64,000 nt of DNA, taken from assembly GCA_937924525.1 (NCBI GenBank), contig CALDSU010000008.1:434001-498000 (forward strand). The letters run 5' to 3'. The translations under genes and the position numbers were made by a program. The notes below the pieces were generated by a model that searched no databases, was not told where the DNA came from, and was given only the letters and a program-made list of their open reading frames with translations. This stretch comes from an uncultured Bryobacteraceae bacterium. Its GTDB lineage: Bacteria > Acidobacteriota > Terriglobia > Bryobacterales > Bryobacteraceae. Shown here one piece after another: positions 35,220-43,709 of this stretch (the first letter of the stretch is position 1; each line of letters starts with the position of its first letter).

Positions 35220-35635
35220 AAAGCTATCGCAAGGAACTCTGGTTCGAAGCGCCCACCCGCCGGGCTTTCCTCAACATTACACCCCAGGTGCGGGAGTGCG
35301 TGGCCGAAAGCGGCATCCGCGAAGGGCTCTGCCTGGTGAACGCCATGCACATCACCGCCTCGGTGTTCATCAACGATGACGAATCCGGGCTGCACGCGGA
35401 CTACGAAAAGTGGCTCGAGAAACTGGCGCCGCACGCCCCCACCTCCCAGTACCAGCACAACCTGACGGGGGAAGACAATGCCGATGCCCACTTGAAACGG
35501 CAGGTCATGGGCCGCGAGGTGGTCGTGGCCATCACCCAGGGCAAGCTGGACTTCGGGCCGTGGGAACAGATCTTCTACGGCGAATTCGACGGCCGGCGGC
35601 GCAAACGCGTGCTGGTGAAACTGATCGGCGAGTAA
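35216..35635 (+). CDS. yjbQ: YjbQ (UPF0047) family protein
   Basis: 139 residues. The family signature is present: [35 protein letters not shown] with the conserved His and Asp/Glu, and the C-terminal [41 protein letters not shown] (both split here), which match the YjbQ fold. YjbQ proteins have been reported to have weak thiamine-phosphate synthase activity; the cellular role is unclear. The ATG at 35216 overlaps the upstream stop by 4 bp. Confidence 0.9.
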   Translation: MKSYRKELWFEAPTRRAFLNITPQVRECVAESGIREGLCLVNAMHITASVFINDDESGLHADYEKWLEKLAPHAPTSQYQHNLTGEDNADAHLKRQVMGREVVVAITQGKLDFGPWEQIFYGEFDGRRRKRVLVKLIGE

Positions 35636-35646
35636 GCCCGCCGGCC

Positions 35647-36672
35647 TCACGCCGAGATCGGATACGCGCCGTACCGTTTCACGGCCGCCGCCATCGCCCG
35701 AATGTTCTCAATTTTGCAGTACGACGCGAGGCTGTTGCCGCTGCTCAGGATGTATCCTCCGCCCGGGGCGATGTCCCGCAGTAAGCCTCTCACCTCCTCT
35801 TCCACCTGGGCCGGCGTCCCGGCGCTGAGCGTATTCACGTTCACGTTGCCGATGAGGCAGATGCGGCTGCCATAGCGCTTCTTCACCGCCCGGATGTCCA
35901 TGGCGTCGGGTTCGATCGGGTGGAGACCGCGAATGCCCAGATCCACCAAGTCGTCGAGGACCGCGGTGAGATCGCCGTCCGAATGATAGATCCAGGGTAC
36001 GGTGACCGCTTCGGCGACGCGGCGGACGTAGGGCAGAATGCGCTCGCGGAACATTTTCGGCGAGAACAGCAACCCCGTTTTGAAGGCGATGTCGTCCGCG
36101 GTCCAGACCGCGTCGAATCCCAGTCCGGCAAGCCGCTTCATTACTGCCGCGCTCCACGTGCTGTACCGGTAAAGCACTTCCTCCACCAGTCCGGGGTCGT
36201 CGTAAAGGGCCAGCGAGAAAAACTCCTGGCCAAGGCTTAGGTACGTGGGTGAGATCCCCACGCGGCAACTGGCGCAAAGCGCGAATTCGTCCTTCTGGGC
36301 GGCGAAACTGCGCGCGGCGGCGTAGAACCCTTCGGCGTTGGGATCCGGAAGCGCCAGCCGGTCCAGGTCCGCCGCTCCCTTGAGGAAGCCATCACCGTAA
36401 AAGGCAATGTTTCCTTCACCGGTGTGCTTTTCCGCAAAAATGGGCGGGCAGAAGTTGAAGCGGATCATGTCCCGGCCGATGGCGCGCGACAGGGCCTTTT
36501 CCACCTCCACGGGTTGGTCGGCGTACTCCCCCGCGTCGAAGACCCGCCCGGCAGGGATCTGCTCTCCGAGCAGCTGGCGGATGACGGGTTCATCCACGCC
36601 CAGTTCGCAATACGGGACGCGGTCGGGAATGCCGCCGCCGAGGGCGCAAAGAAACCGTTCGCGGGAATTCAT
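35647..36672 (-). CDS. Uroporphyrinogen-decarboxylase-like (URO-D/MtaA family) protein
   Basis: 341 residues from the ATG at 36672 ([21 protein letters not shown]). The opening REr-l-A-l--g-pDRVP pattern, the [16 protein letters not shown] segment, [27 protein letters not shown] and the C-terminal [12 protein letters not shown] are typical of the URO-D superfamily, which includes both heme-pathway decarboxylases and corrinoid methyltransferases (MtaA/CmuA). The conserved His-Asp near residue 240 is a metal or substrate site. As the window shows no heme-synthesis neighbours, a corrinoid-linked methyltransferase role is as likely as decarboxylation. Confidence 0.78.
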   Translation of the reverse strand: MNSRERFLCALGGGIPDRVPYCELGVDEPVIRQLLGEQIPAGRVFDAGEYADQPVEVEKALSRAIGRDMIRFNFCPPIFAEKHTGEGNIAFYGDGFLKGAADLDRLALPDPNAEGFYAAARSFAAQKDEFALCASCRVGISPTYLSLGQEFFSLALYDDPGLVEEVLYRYSTWSAAVMKRLAGLGFDAVWTADDIAFKTGLLFSPKMFRERILPYVRRVAEAVTVPWIYHSDGDLTAVLDDLVDLGIRGLHPIEPDAMDIRAVKKRYGSRICLIGNVNVNTLSAGTPAQVEEEVRGLLRDIAPGGGYILSSGNSLASYCKIENIRAMAAAVKRYGAYPISA

Positions 36673-36775
36673 CGGGAGCCGGGCCTCGTTCGTAGTGTAT
36701 CGGGAGCGCGGGCGGGAAGCGACGCCCGGGAAAACCTGGGCGAATCCTGCCGTCCTGCGCGATAATCTAACAGAA

Positions 36776-36803
36776 GGGCGCGCCGATCTGGGAGCGCGCG
36801 CCC
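36776..36803 (+). promoter_or_regulatory. 5' leader hairpin of the sod gene
   Basis: A perfect 8-bp stem (GGGCGCGC at 36776-36783, GCGCGCCC at 36796-36803) with a 12-base loop lies between a GATAAT hexamer at 36761-36766 and the sod ATG at 36851. It would sit in the untranslated leader if that hexamer is the -10 element. Confidence 0.4.
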
Positions 36804-36850
36804 GCTGCCTTCTCTCAAGCAACTGTTCACTTGTGATTCAAGGAGAATCT

Positions 36851-37465
36851 ATGCCGTTTACACTTCCCGATTTGCCCTACGCACACGATGCCCTGGAGCC
36901 CCACATCGACACGACGACGATGCAGATCCACCACGGCAAGCATCACAACGCTTACGTGACCAACCTGAACAAGGCGCTCGAATCCGCGCCCGAACTGGCG
37001 GGCAAGACCATCGAGGAACTGCTGGCCAACAATCTGGCCGCGGTTCCCGAATCGATCCGCACCGCGGTGCGCAACAATGGCGGCGGCCACGCCAACCATA
37101 CGCTGTTCTGGTCGATTATGGGCCCGAACGCGGGCGGCGCGCCGGTGGGAAACCTGGCCCAGGCCATCAACAAGGCGTTTGGCAGCTTTGACGCGTTCAA
37201 GGAAAAGTTCGCCGCGGCGGCGGTGGGACGCTTCGGCTCCGGGTGGGCGTGGCTAATCAAGAATGCCGACGGTTCGGTGGAGATTACCTCCACTCCGAAC
37301 CAGGACACGCCGTTGATGGAAGGCAAGTTCCCGGTGATCGGCCTGGACGTGTGGGAGCACGCCTACTACCTGAAGTATCAGAACCGCCGGCCCGATTACA
37401 TCGCGGCGTGGTGGAACGTGGTCAACTGGCAGGAAGCCGAGCGGCGCTACCACGCCGGCCGGTAG
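36851..37465 (+). CDS. sod: Superoxide dismutase (Fe/Mn family)
   Basis: 204 residues with AGGAG 7 bases before the ATG. Converts superoxide to peroxide and oxygen in the cytoplasm. Metal ligands are His in MQIHHGKHH, His in GHANHTLFW, and Asp/His in [21 protein letters not shown] (split). Whether it uses Fe or Mn cannot be decided; the GPNAGGAP loop and WAWL segment occur in both. It converges on the GarR-like gene with a strong hairpin between. Confidence 0.96.
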   Translation: MPFTLPDLPYAHDALEPHIDTTTMQIHHGKHHNAYVTNLNKALESAPELAGKTIEELLANNLAAVPESIRTAVRNNGGGHANHTLFWSIMGPNAGGAPVGNLAQAINKAFGSFDAFKEKFAAAAVGRFGSGWAWLIKNADGSVEITSTPNQDTPLMEGKFPVIGLDVWEHAYYLKYQNRRPDYIAAWWNVVNWQEAERRYHAGR

Positions 37466-37467
37466 AT

Positions 37468-37494
37468 CCCGCCGCGGACGAGCCGCGCGGCGGG
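37468..37494. terminator. Hairpin terminator between convergent genes
   Basis: A 9-bp perfect stem (CCCGCCGCG at 37468-37476 pairing with CGCGGCGGG at 37486-37494) with a 9-base loop starts directly after the sod stop, between sod and the converging GarR-like gene. There is no T-tract on either side, so it may slow polymerase rather than act as a classic intrinsic terminator. Confidence 0.5.
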
Positions 37495-37520
37495 TCGATC
37501 CGCCGCGCGGCGTCGTTGCC

Positions 37521-38405
37521 TTACTCTACGGTTACCCCCGTCAGCGCCTCGAAATACTGCACGATCCCGCCGTGGTCGTCTTTGCCCTTCCCCTCCGCGA
37601 TCAGCTTCTCCAGAATGTCGAACGCTAGGTGCGTGAAAGGCAGCGGGTGCCCGGTCGCGTCCCCCGTGTCGAGCGCGTTCCGCAGATCCTTGCGGTGCAG
37701 TTCGATGCGAAAACCCGGTTTGAAATTGCGGGCGAACATCAGCGGCGACTTGGCGTTCATGACGTTCGACCCGGCCAGCCCGCCCTTGATGGCTTCGAAG
37801 ACGACTTTGGGGTCGGTGTTCGCCTTCGCCGCCAGCGTGTAGGCCTCCGAGACGGCGATGATGTTGAGGGCGACCACGATCTGGTTGGCCAGTTTACACA
37901 CGTTGCCGCTGCCGCTCCCGCCAATGTACACCGCCGACTTGCCCATGGTCAGGAGCAGATCCTTGACTTTCGCGAACGCCTCAGCGTCCCCCCCCACCAT
38001 GATGGCGAGGGTGGCGTTGATGGCGCCGGGTTCACCGCCGCTCACCGGCGCATCGAGCATGGGGATGCCCTTGCGGGCCGCCGCCTCGGCCATCTCGCGC
38101 GAAGCCTCCGGAGCGATCGAACTCATATCCACGAGAATGACGCCCGGGGCGGCGCCTTCCAGCACGCCGTCCGGGCCCAGGACCACCTGCCTGACCTCCG
38201 GCGAATTGGGCAGCATGGTGATGACGACGTCGACGCTCTGCGCCGTCTCCCGGGGCGTCGCGCAGGGGGTGGCGCCCAGCGCGGCCAGGTCCGCCACCGG
38301 CTCCGGGTTGACGTCGCAGACGCGCAGCGAGTACCCCGCTTTCAGCAGGTTTTTGGCCATGGGCCGTCCCATGATGCCTAGTCCGATGAATCCAACGGTT
38401 TTCAT
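37521..38405 (-). CDS. garR: 2-hydroxy-3-oxopropionate reductase (GarR/GlxR)-like dehydrogenase
   Basis: 294 residues of the 3-hydroxyisobutyrate dehydrogenase superfamily. The NAD motif is GFIGLGIMGRPMAKNLLKAG, followed by VVITMLPNSPEV, VDMSSIAPEASREMA, LDAPVSGGEPGA (substrate site) and SGNVCKLANQIVVALNI with the catalytic Lys. GarR reduces tartronate semialdehyde to glycerate; 3-hydroxyisobutyrate dehydrogenase and gamma-hydroxybutyrate dehydrogenase are close relatives. The GarL-like aldolase gene is divergent and would make tartronate semialdehyde, which supports the GarR reading, but sequence alone does not settle it. Confidence 0.82.
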   Translation of the reverse strand: MKTVGFIGLGIMGRPMAKNLLKAGYSLRVCDVNPEPVADLAALGATPCATPRETAQSVDVVITMLPNSPEVRQVVLGPDGVLEGAAPGVILVDMSSIAPEASREMAEAAARKGIPMLDAPVSGGEPGAINATLAIMVGGDAEAFAKVKDLLLTMGKSAVYIGGSGSGNVCKLANQIVVALNIIAVSEAYTLAAKANTDPKVVFEAIKGGLAGSNVMNAKSPLMFARNFKPGFRIELHRKDLRNALDTGDATGHPLPFTHLAFDILEKLIAEGKGKDDHGGIVQYFEALTGVTVE

Positions 38406-38529
38406 TGCCGCTCCTTCATGTCGAGAGGATTTCGTGTTTCGACGGGAGAATCAGGGCGAAGAGCGGGCGCCTGCGACGGCGCGCAAGGGCCCCCGGCTCG
38501 CCGGACCATCCCAGGGCAAGCATACCGCA

Positions 38530-38543
38530 CCTGCGTCCGCAGG
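38530..38543. promoter_or_regulatory. Palindrome in the garR-garL divergent region
   Basis: A perfect 14-bp inverted repeat, CCTGCG-TC-CGCAGG, sits in the 189-bp space between the two divergent genes, with further CCG/CGG matches outside it. It is a plausible operator for a regulator of both genes; no regulator gene is nearby. Confidence 0.4.
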
Positions 38544-38594
38544 CGGTTATGATGAAGGACCGGCGCTCCCCGCCGGAAGAAAAGAGCGAGGCGG

Positions 38595-39365
38595 ATGAAA
38601 GATCTTCGCGCCCGGTTGCGCAACCGGGAAACGGTGCTGGGTTGTTTTCTGAATCTGGGTTCGCCCCTGACGGCGGAAGTGGTCGGTTTGGCGGGATTCG
38701 ATTGGGTGCTGATCGACCTCGAGCACGGCGCGGGCCGCGAAGGCGACTTGTTGGGGCAGTTGCAGGCTCTGGAACACACGCCGGCGGCGCCGGTGGTGCG
38801 CGTGGAAAGCCACGAGCGGCAGCGCGCCCATCGGGTGCTGGACCTGGGCGCCTGCGGCGTGATGTTCCCGCGTGTGAACACCGCGGCGGAAGCGGCCGCG
38901 GTGGTGGCGGCCATGCGCTATCCGCTCGAAGGAGTACGGGGCGTCGCGCAAATGATCCGGGCGACGCAATTCGGCGCGGACTTTGCGGCGTACCAGCGGC
39001 AGGCGGCCGAGAGCCTCGTGTGCATCGCCCAGATCGAAACGCCCGTAGCGGTCGAAAACGTGGAGGCGATCGCCGCGGTCGACGGGGTGGATGTGCTCTT
39101 CATCGGCCCGTCGGACTTATCGATGAGTATGGGCATTTTCGGCCAGTTGGATCATCCCGACTTTCTGGCCGCGCTGCGCCGCACCGCCGAAGCAGCGGCG
39201 CGCCAGGAGCGCACCGCGGGGGTTCTGCTGCGCGAGCCCGGTGAAATGGGGAAATACCGCGAACTCGGGTACCGCTTTCTGGCTTGCGGGTCGGACGGTG
39301 GCCTGCTGGCCGGCGCCGCGCGGAACCTGGCGCAGACGCTGCGAACCCGCACCGCGCAGGCGTAG
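38595..39365 (+). CDS. garL: HpcH/HpaI-family aldolase (2-dehydro-3-deoxyglucarate aldolase-like)
   Basis: 256 residues of the HpcH/HpaI class II aldolase family. Motifs: LGCFLNLGSPLTAEV near the start, WVLIDLEHGAG, CGVMFPRVN, VCIAQIETPVAVENVEAI with the metal Glu, and DVLFIGPSDLSMSMG with the metal Asp, then GHP-like LDHPDF. GarL splits 2-keto-3-deoxyglucarate into pyruvate and tartronate semialdehyde; relatives act on 4-hydroxy-2-oxo acids or 2-keto-3-deoxy-rhamnonate. The divergent GarR-like gene supports a sugar-acid pathway, but substrate remains open. It ends 4 bp before the converging ruvB. Confidence 0.8.
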   Translation: MKDLRARLRNRETVLGCFLNLGSPLTAEVVGLAGFDWVLIDLEHGAGREGDLLGQLQALEHTPAAPVVRVESHERQRAHRVLDLGACGVMFPRVNTAAEAAAVVAAMRYPLEGVRGVAQMIRATQFGADFAAYQRQAAESLVCIAQIETPVAVENVEAIAAVDGVDVLFIGPSDLSMSMGIFGQLDHPDFLAALRRTAEAAARQERTAGVLLREPGEMGKYRELGYRFLACGSDGGLLAGAARNLAQTLRTRTAQA

Positions 39366-39369
39366 GCCG

Positions 39370-40410
39370 CTACCACAACGCGGCCTGCTCACCGCGCCCG
39401 CGCCGGGAAAGACCGAAGTATTCAAACGCCCGCGGCGTGCCCATCCGGCCGCGCGGCGTGCGGTCGAGGAAGCCGAGCTGGATCAGGTACGGTTCGTACA
39501 CTTCCTCGATGGTGCTGGGCTCCTCGCCGATCGAAGCCGAGATCGTGTTCAGGCCCACCGGGCCGCCGGAGTATTTCTCCAGCACGGTGAGCATGATCTT
39601 CTGGTCGATTTCGTCGAGCCCGTAGCGGTCGACTTCCAGCAGATCGAGCGCGGTGGCGGCGATGGCGGCGGTAATCCGCCCGTCCGCGCGCACCTGCGCA
39701 TAGTCGCGCACCCGGCGCAGCAGCCGGTTGGCGATGCGGGGGGTGCCGCGGCTGCGGCGGGCGATCTCGTGCGCGCCCTCCTCGTCGAGGCGAGCCTCCA
39801 GCAGGCGCGCCGAGCGCTGCACGATCCGCGCCAGATCTTCCTCGCCGTAAGGGTTCAGCCGCAACACGAGGCCGAAGCGGCTCCGCAGCGGCGCGCTGAC
39901 CAGGCCCTGCCGCGTCGTGGCGCCAATCGCGGTGAAGGGCGGGATGGGCAGCGAGTGGACCCGCGCGCCCGCGCCTTGCCCTACCAGGATGTCCACCCGG
40001 AAATCCTCGATTGCCGCGTACAACATCTCCTCGACATCGGGCAGCAGGCGGTGGATCTCATCGATGAAAAAGACCTGTTGGGGCTGGATATTGCTGAGAA
40101 TGCCGGTAAGGTCGAGTTTTTTCTGCAAGACCGGTCCGGAAGTTTGCAGAAAGCGGACGCCGAGTTCCTCGGCCACGATGGCGCCCAGGGTCGTTTTGCC
40201 TAATCCGGGTGGTCCATACAACAGGATGTGATCGAGCGCTTCGCCGCGATGGCGGGCGGCGGCGATGGCAATCTCCAGATTCTCTTTCAGCTTCGCCTGA
40301 CCGATGAAATCGCTGAGCCGCTTGGGGCGCAGGCCGGCTTCGAATTGAAGATCCTCAGGCTGGCGCGCCGCGGAGGTGACGCCCCGGTCCTTGGCGGATT
40401 GGCCGCTCAT
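39370..40410 (-). CDS. ruvB: Holliday junction branch migration helicase RuvB
   Basis: A 346-residue AAA+ motor that drives branch migration with RuvA. Clear signatures: RPKRLSDFIGQAKLKENLEIAI, Walker A ILLYGPPGLGKTTLG, Walker B FFIDEIHRLLPDVEEMLYAA, the sensor-1 region FTAIGATTRQGLVSAPLRSRFG with the arginine finger, and the C-terminal winged helix ending TPRGRMGTPRAFEYFG. It lies 15 bp downstream of ruvA on the same strand. ruvC is not in the window. Confidence 0.97.
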   Translation of the reverse strand: MSGQSAKDRGVTSAARQPEDLQFEAGLRPKRLSDFIGQAKLKENLEIAIAAARHRGEALDHILLYGPPGLGKTTLGAIVAEELGVRFLQTSGPVLQKKLDLTGILSNIQPQQVFFIDEIHRLLPDVEEMLYAAIEDFRVDILVGQGAGARVHSLPIPPFTAIGATTRQGLVSAPLRSRFGLVLRLNPYGEEDLARIVQRSARLLEARLDEEGAHEIARRSRGTPRIANRLLRRVRDYAQVRADGRITAAIAATALDLLEVDRYGLDEIDQKIMLTVLEKYSGGPVGLNTISASIGEEPSTIEEVYEPYLIQLGFLDRTPRGRMGTPRAFEYFGLSRRGRGEQAALW

Positions 40411-40425
40411 GCAATCGCTCTCAGC

Positions 40426-41019
40426 TTACCGCACCCGTTCGAGCGCCTGGCGAAACAGGGTCTCAAAGCCGGCGTGCGGGAGGGCGGCGCTGGTCTTGCG
40501 GACAGCCGCTTCGGCGGCGGGCCGGGCGCAGCCCAGGTTGACCAGCGCGGAGAGCACGTCCTGTTCGAGCGGCGAGAGCGCGCCGGGCGCGGGCGGCGGC
40601 GTCTCTTCGCCCGCGACGGGCGGGACCTTGTCGCGCAACTCCATCACCAGCCGCTCGGCGGTCTTCTTCCCGATGCCCGGAATCCGGACCAGGCGCTCCG
40701 TTTCGCCGCGGCGGAGGGCGGCGGACAGGTCCGGGGCGGGCAAGCCCGACATCACGGTGATCGCCAGGCGCGGCCCCACGCCGGACACCAAGATCAGCTT
40801 CTCAAACAGCGACCGCTCGTCGCGGCTGAGAAAACCGAACAGCGCGATGGCGTCCTCGCGGACGTGGGTGTGGATGTGAAGCCGCACTTCCTGGCCGGGT
40901 TCGGGCAGCCGGGAAAACGTGGGCACGGCGATCATGACGTCGTAACCCACGCCGCCCGCCTCGACAATGGCCTGATTGGGATGCTTTTCCAGCAGGATGC
41001 CGCGTAAATGCGCGAACAT
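40426..41019 (-). CDS. ruvA: Holliday junction DNA-binding protein RuvA
   Basis: 197 residues from the ATG at 41019 (MFAHLRGILLEK), which matches the usual MIxxLxGxL start; an ATG at 41028 would add three residues. It has the N-terminal OB-fold (GGVGYDVMIAVPTF, HVREDAIALFGF), the helix-hairpin-helix motifs LVSGVGPRLAITVMSG and RIPGIGKKTAERLVMELRDK, an acidic/Pro linker, and the small C-terminal domain that contacts RuvB. The start lies only 12 bp from the divergent rsmE start. Confidence 0.95.
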   Translation of the reverse strand: MFAHLRGILLEKHPNQAIVEAGGVGYDVMIAVPTFSRLPEPGQEVRLHIHTHVREDAIALFGFLSRDERSLFEKLILVSGVGPRLAITVMSGLPAPDLSAALRRGETERLVRIPGIGKKTAERLVMELRDKVPPVAGEETPPPAPGALSPLEQDVLSALVNLGCARPAAEAAVRKTSAALPHAGFETLFRQALERVR

Positions 41020-41031
41020 AAATTTCATACT

Positions 41032-41787
41032 ATGGCGCGGCGGAGGTTTTTTGTCGAGCAAGTGCATCGGGGCGAAGCCGTGTTGGAAGGAGAGGACGCC
41101 GAACATCTGACGCGCGTGCTGCGGGTGGAGAACGGACAGCGTTTTGAAATTTCCGACAACCATGGGGTGTACTTGGCCCAGGTGGTGGAAGCGCGCAGGC
41201 AGCGGGTGCGGTTTGCGGTGGTCGAGCCCGTGCCGGTGACGCCGGCGCCGGTGGAGATCACGCTGTATGCGGCGTTGATCAAGTTCGACCGGTTCGAGTG
41301 GATGGTGGAGAAAGCGACCGAGCTCGGGGTGGACCGGATTACGCCGGTGCAAACCGAACGGAGCGAACCGGGCCTCGAACGAGCGGCGGGGAAACGCCTG
41401 GCGCGCTGGCGACGAATTGGCAAAGAGGCCAGCCAGCAGGCGCGGCGGGCGCGTCTGCCGGAGGTTTCCGCCGTCGTGGCCTTGCCCGAGGCGCTGGCGG
41501 CGGAGGAGCGGTGGCGGTTCCTGCTGGACGAGGCCGAAGGGGTCGTCCCGTTGGGTTCCCTGTTGCCGGCGGAACGCGCCGGCGGCGACCGGGTGGCTCT
41601 GCTGGTGGGCCCGGAGGGCGGCTGGACCGGCCGGGAGCGGGAATGCGCCCTCCAGGGCGGCTGGCGCGCGGCCTCCCTGGGCCCCGAGGTGCTCCGCGCC
41701 GAGACTGCGGCGCTCACCGCGCTGGCGCTGATTCGCCACGCGTGGTGGAGCGCGGCGGGGGCCGCCAGAACGGGTACGTTACACTAA
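41032..41787 (+). CDS. rsmE: 16S rRNA (uracil-1498-N3)-methyltransferase RsmE
   Basis: 251 residues from the ATG at 41032 (MARRRFFVEQVH). RsmE methylates U1498 of 16S rRNA. The PUA-like N-domain (EHLTRVLRVENGQRFEISD) is followed by the SPOUT knot with ATELGVDRITPVQTERSEPG, LLVGPEGGWTGRERE, and SLGPEVLRAETAALTALALI, the trefoil-knot SAM site. It is 12 bp from the divergent ruvA start, so the promoters must overlap or lie within coding sequence. Confidence 0.95.
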   Translation: MARRRFFVEQVHRGEAVLEGEDAEHLTRVLRVENGQRFEISDNHGVYLAQVVEARRQRVRFAVVEPVPVTPAPVEITLYAALIKFDRFEWMVEKATELGVDRITPVQTERSEPGLERAAGKRLARWRRIGKEASQQARRARLPEVSAVVALPEALAAEERWRFLLDEAEGVVPLGSLLPAERAGGDRVALLVGPEGGWTGRERECALQGGWRAASLGPEVLRAETAALTALALIRHAWWSAAGAARTGTLH

Positions 41788-41799
41788 ACGAGGACCGGG

Positions 41800-42960
41800 A
41801 TGCGGCTTTTATTGGACTTCGCCATCGTCGCGGTGGCGGTTTGGGCTCAGTGGGCGCTGGGCCGCCGCCTGGAACAGTCGGCCCGGGGCATGTCGCGTGC
41901 AGGCGCCGCCTTCGCCCGCGCGGCGTGGACCTTGTGCGCCGCCTGGTGCCTGTCCGGCCTGCTGGTCAACGTTTGGGCCGGATACAGCCACTACCCTTTG
42001 AGCGCGAACGTGCGGATCTTCTGGTGCGGCGCGGCGTTCGTCTGGGCCTTGGGTTCCACGGGGGCCGCGCTCTGGCTCCGCTGCTGGGAGGTGGTGACGC
42101 GGCGCATCCCCCAAGCCAACCCCGGACGCAGAAAACTGCTGCGCACGGCAGGCATCGCAGTGGCTGGGGCGCCGTTCGCGGTGACCGGCTTCGGGACTTT
42201 TGTCCAGCGCACCAGGTTTCGCGTGCGCGAGACTGCCATCTCGATTCCCGGGCTGGCTCCGGACTTGGCCGGCTTCCGCATTGTGCAACTCAGCGATATT
42301 CACCTTGGGCCCTTTTTGAGCGCCCCCGAACTGGCTCGCGCGGTGGCGGCGGCCAACGAGTTGCAGGGCGATCTGGCGGTCATCACCGGCGATCTGATTT
42401 CGGTAGCCGGCGACCCGCTGGATGAATGCCTGGCGGAACTGGCGCGCCTCCGGTCGCCGCACGGCTTGTTCGGCTGCCTGGGCAATCACGAACTGCATGC
42501 CGAAGCCGAAGACTATACCGAGCGCGAGGGACGCCGGCGGGGAATCGAATTCCTCCGCCGCCGGGCCGTCCTCCTGCGCATCGGCGGCGCGCGCCTCAAT
42601 CTCGCCGGCGTGGACTACCAGCGCACCAAGGACCGGCCACGCTACCTGCACGGTTGCGAAACGCTGCGGGCGGAAGGGGCGTTGAACCTTCTGCTGTCCC
42701 ATAACCCCGACGTTTTCCCGGCCGCAGTCCGGAAAGGGTTTGACCTCACGCTGGCGGGACATACCCACGGCGGACAGGTCACCGTGGAGATTCTGGAACA
42801 AACGGTAAACGTCGCGCGGTTCGTGACGCCCTTTGTCGCCGGGCGCTACCAGCAGGGAGGAAAATCGCTTTACGTCAGCCGGGGCATCGGCACCATCGGC
42901 ATGCCCACCCGTCTCGGGGCCTCGCCGGAAATCACGCTCGTGCGGCTGGAGCCGGCTTGA
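41800..42960 (+). CDS. Membrane-anchored metallophosphoesterase (YaeI-like)
   Basis: 386 residues. Residues ~1-120 carry several helices (FAIVAVAVWAQWALG and others) and a KLLRTAGIAVAGAPFAVTGFGTF anchor. The catalytic domain has all calcineurin-like metal motifs: IVQLSDIHLGPFL, VITGDLISVAG, LGNHELHAEAEDY, LLSHNPDVF and LAGHTHGGQV. It resembles YaeI/YkuE-type phosphoesterases acting on membrane lipids such as lipid A precursors or UDP-sugars. It starts 13 bp after rsmE and is followed by a second phosphoesterase. Confidence 0.88.
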   Translation: MRLLLDFAIVAVAVWAQWALGRRLEQSARGMSRAGAAFARAAWTLCAAWCLSGLLVNVWAGYSHYPLSANVRIFWCGAAFVWALGSTGAALWLRCWEVVTRRIPQANPGRRKLLRTAGIAVAGAPFAVTGFGTFVQRTRFRVRETAISIPGLAPDLAGFRIVQLSDIHLGPFLSAPELARAVAAANELQGDLAVITGDLISVAGDPLDECLAELARLRSPHGLFGCLGNHELHAEAEDYTEREGRRRGIEFLRRRAVLLRIGGARLNLAGVDYQRTKDRPRYLHGCETLRAEGALNLLLSHNPDVFPAAVRKGFDLTLAGHTHGGQVTVEILEQTVNVARFVTPFVAGRYQQGGKSLYVSRGIGTIGMPTRLGASPEITLVRLEPA

Positions 42961-42968
42961 GGGTTGGC

Positions 42969-43709
42969 GTGCAGTACTTGATTCTGAGCGATATTCACGC
43001 GAATCTCGAGGCCTTGGGAGCGGTGTGCCAGGCGGCCGCCGGACAGTATGATCACATTCTCTGCCTGGGGGATCTGGTTGGCTACGGTCCCGATCCCAAC
43101 GCGGTCGTGGAGTGGGCCCGGGAGCACGTCGCCACCATCGTGCGCGGCAACCACGACAAAGCCGCCTGTGGGATTGACGATCCGGCCTGGTTTAATCCGG
43201 TCGCCGAGGCGGCGGCGCGCTGGACGCGCGCTCAGCTTACCGCGGAGAACGAGGCCTACGTGCGCGGCCTGGCGAAGGGCCCGCGCTCGGCGGAGGGATA
43301 TACCTTGGCGCATGGATCGCCGCTCGACGAGGACGGCTACATCGCCACGCTCTCCGAAGCGCGCCAGGTTTTCCAGTACATTGAACGGCCGGTCACGTTT
43401 ATCGGCCACACCCACGTGCAGGGTGGTTTCGAGTGCCGCCGCCGGGAGGTGAGACAGCTCGCCCGTCGTCCGGTGTCGGAGGAGGGTCTCCTGGTAGAGT
43501 TGCGCGACGACACGGCGTATCTATTGAACCCCGGTTCGGTGGGTCAGCCTCGGGATGGAGATCCACGCGCCGGTTACCTGACGTATGATTCCCTACGCAA
43601 CGTCGTACGCTTCCATCGGGTGGAATATGACGTCACGGTGGTGCAGGCTCGCATCCGGCGCGCGGGGCTTCCGGCGGTGCTGGCGGATCGCTTGTCCTCC
43701 GGGCGTTGA
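42969..43709 (+). CDS. Metallophosphoesterase (YfcE/MJ0936-like)
   Basis: 246 residues from a GTG at 42969 with GAGGG upstream; a TTG at 42957 overlapping the previous stop is possible. Metal motifs: LILSDIHANLEAL, CLGDLVGYGPDPN, VRGNHDKAACG, TLAHGSPLDED and IGHTHVQGGFE. The GDLVGYGPDPN form is typical of small cytoplasmic phosphodiesterase-like members of the MJ0936 group. Substrate unknown. The gene is coupled to the upstream phosphoesterase. Confidence 0.87.
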   Translation: MQYLILSDIHANLEALGAVCQAAAGQYDHILCLGDLVGYGPDPNAVVEWAREHVATIVRGNHDKAACGIDDPAWFNPVAEAAARWTRAQLTAENEAYVRGLAKGPRSAEGYTLAHGSPLDEDGYIATLSEARQVFQYIERPVTFIGHTHVQGGFECRRREVRQLARRPVSEEGLLVELRDDTAYLLNPGSVGQPRDGDPRAGYLTYDSLRNVVRFHRVEYDVTVVQARIRRAGLPAVLADRLSSGR

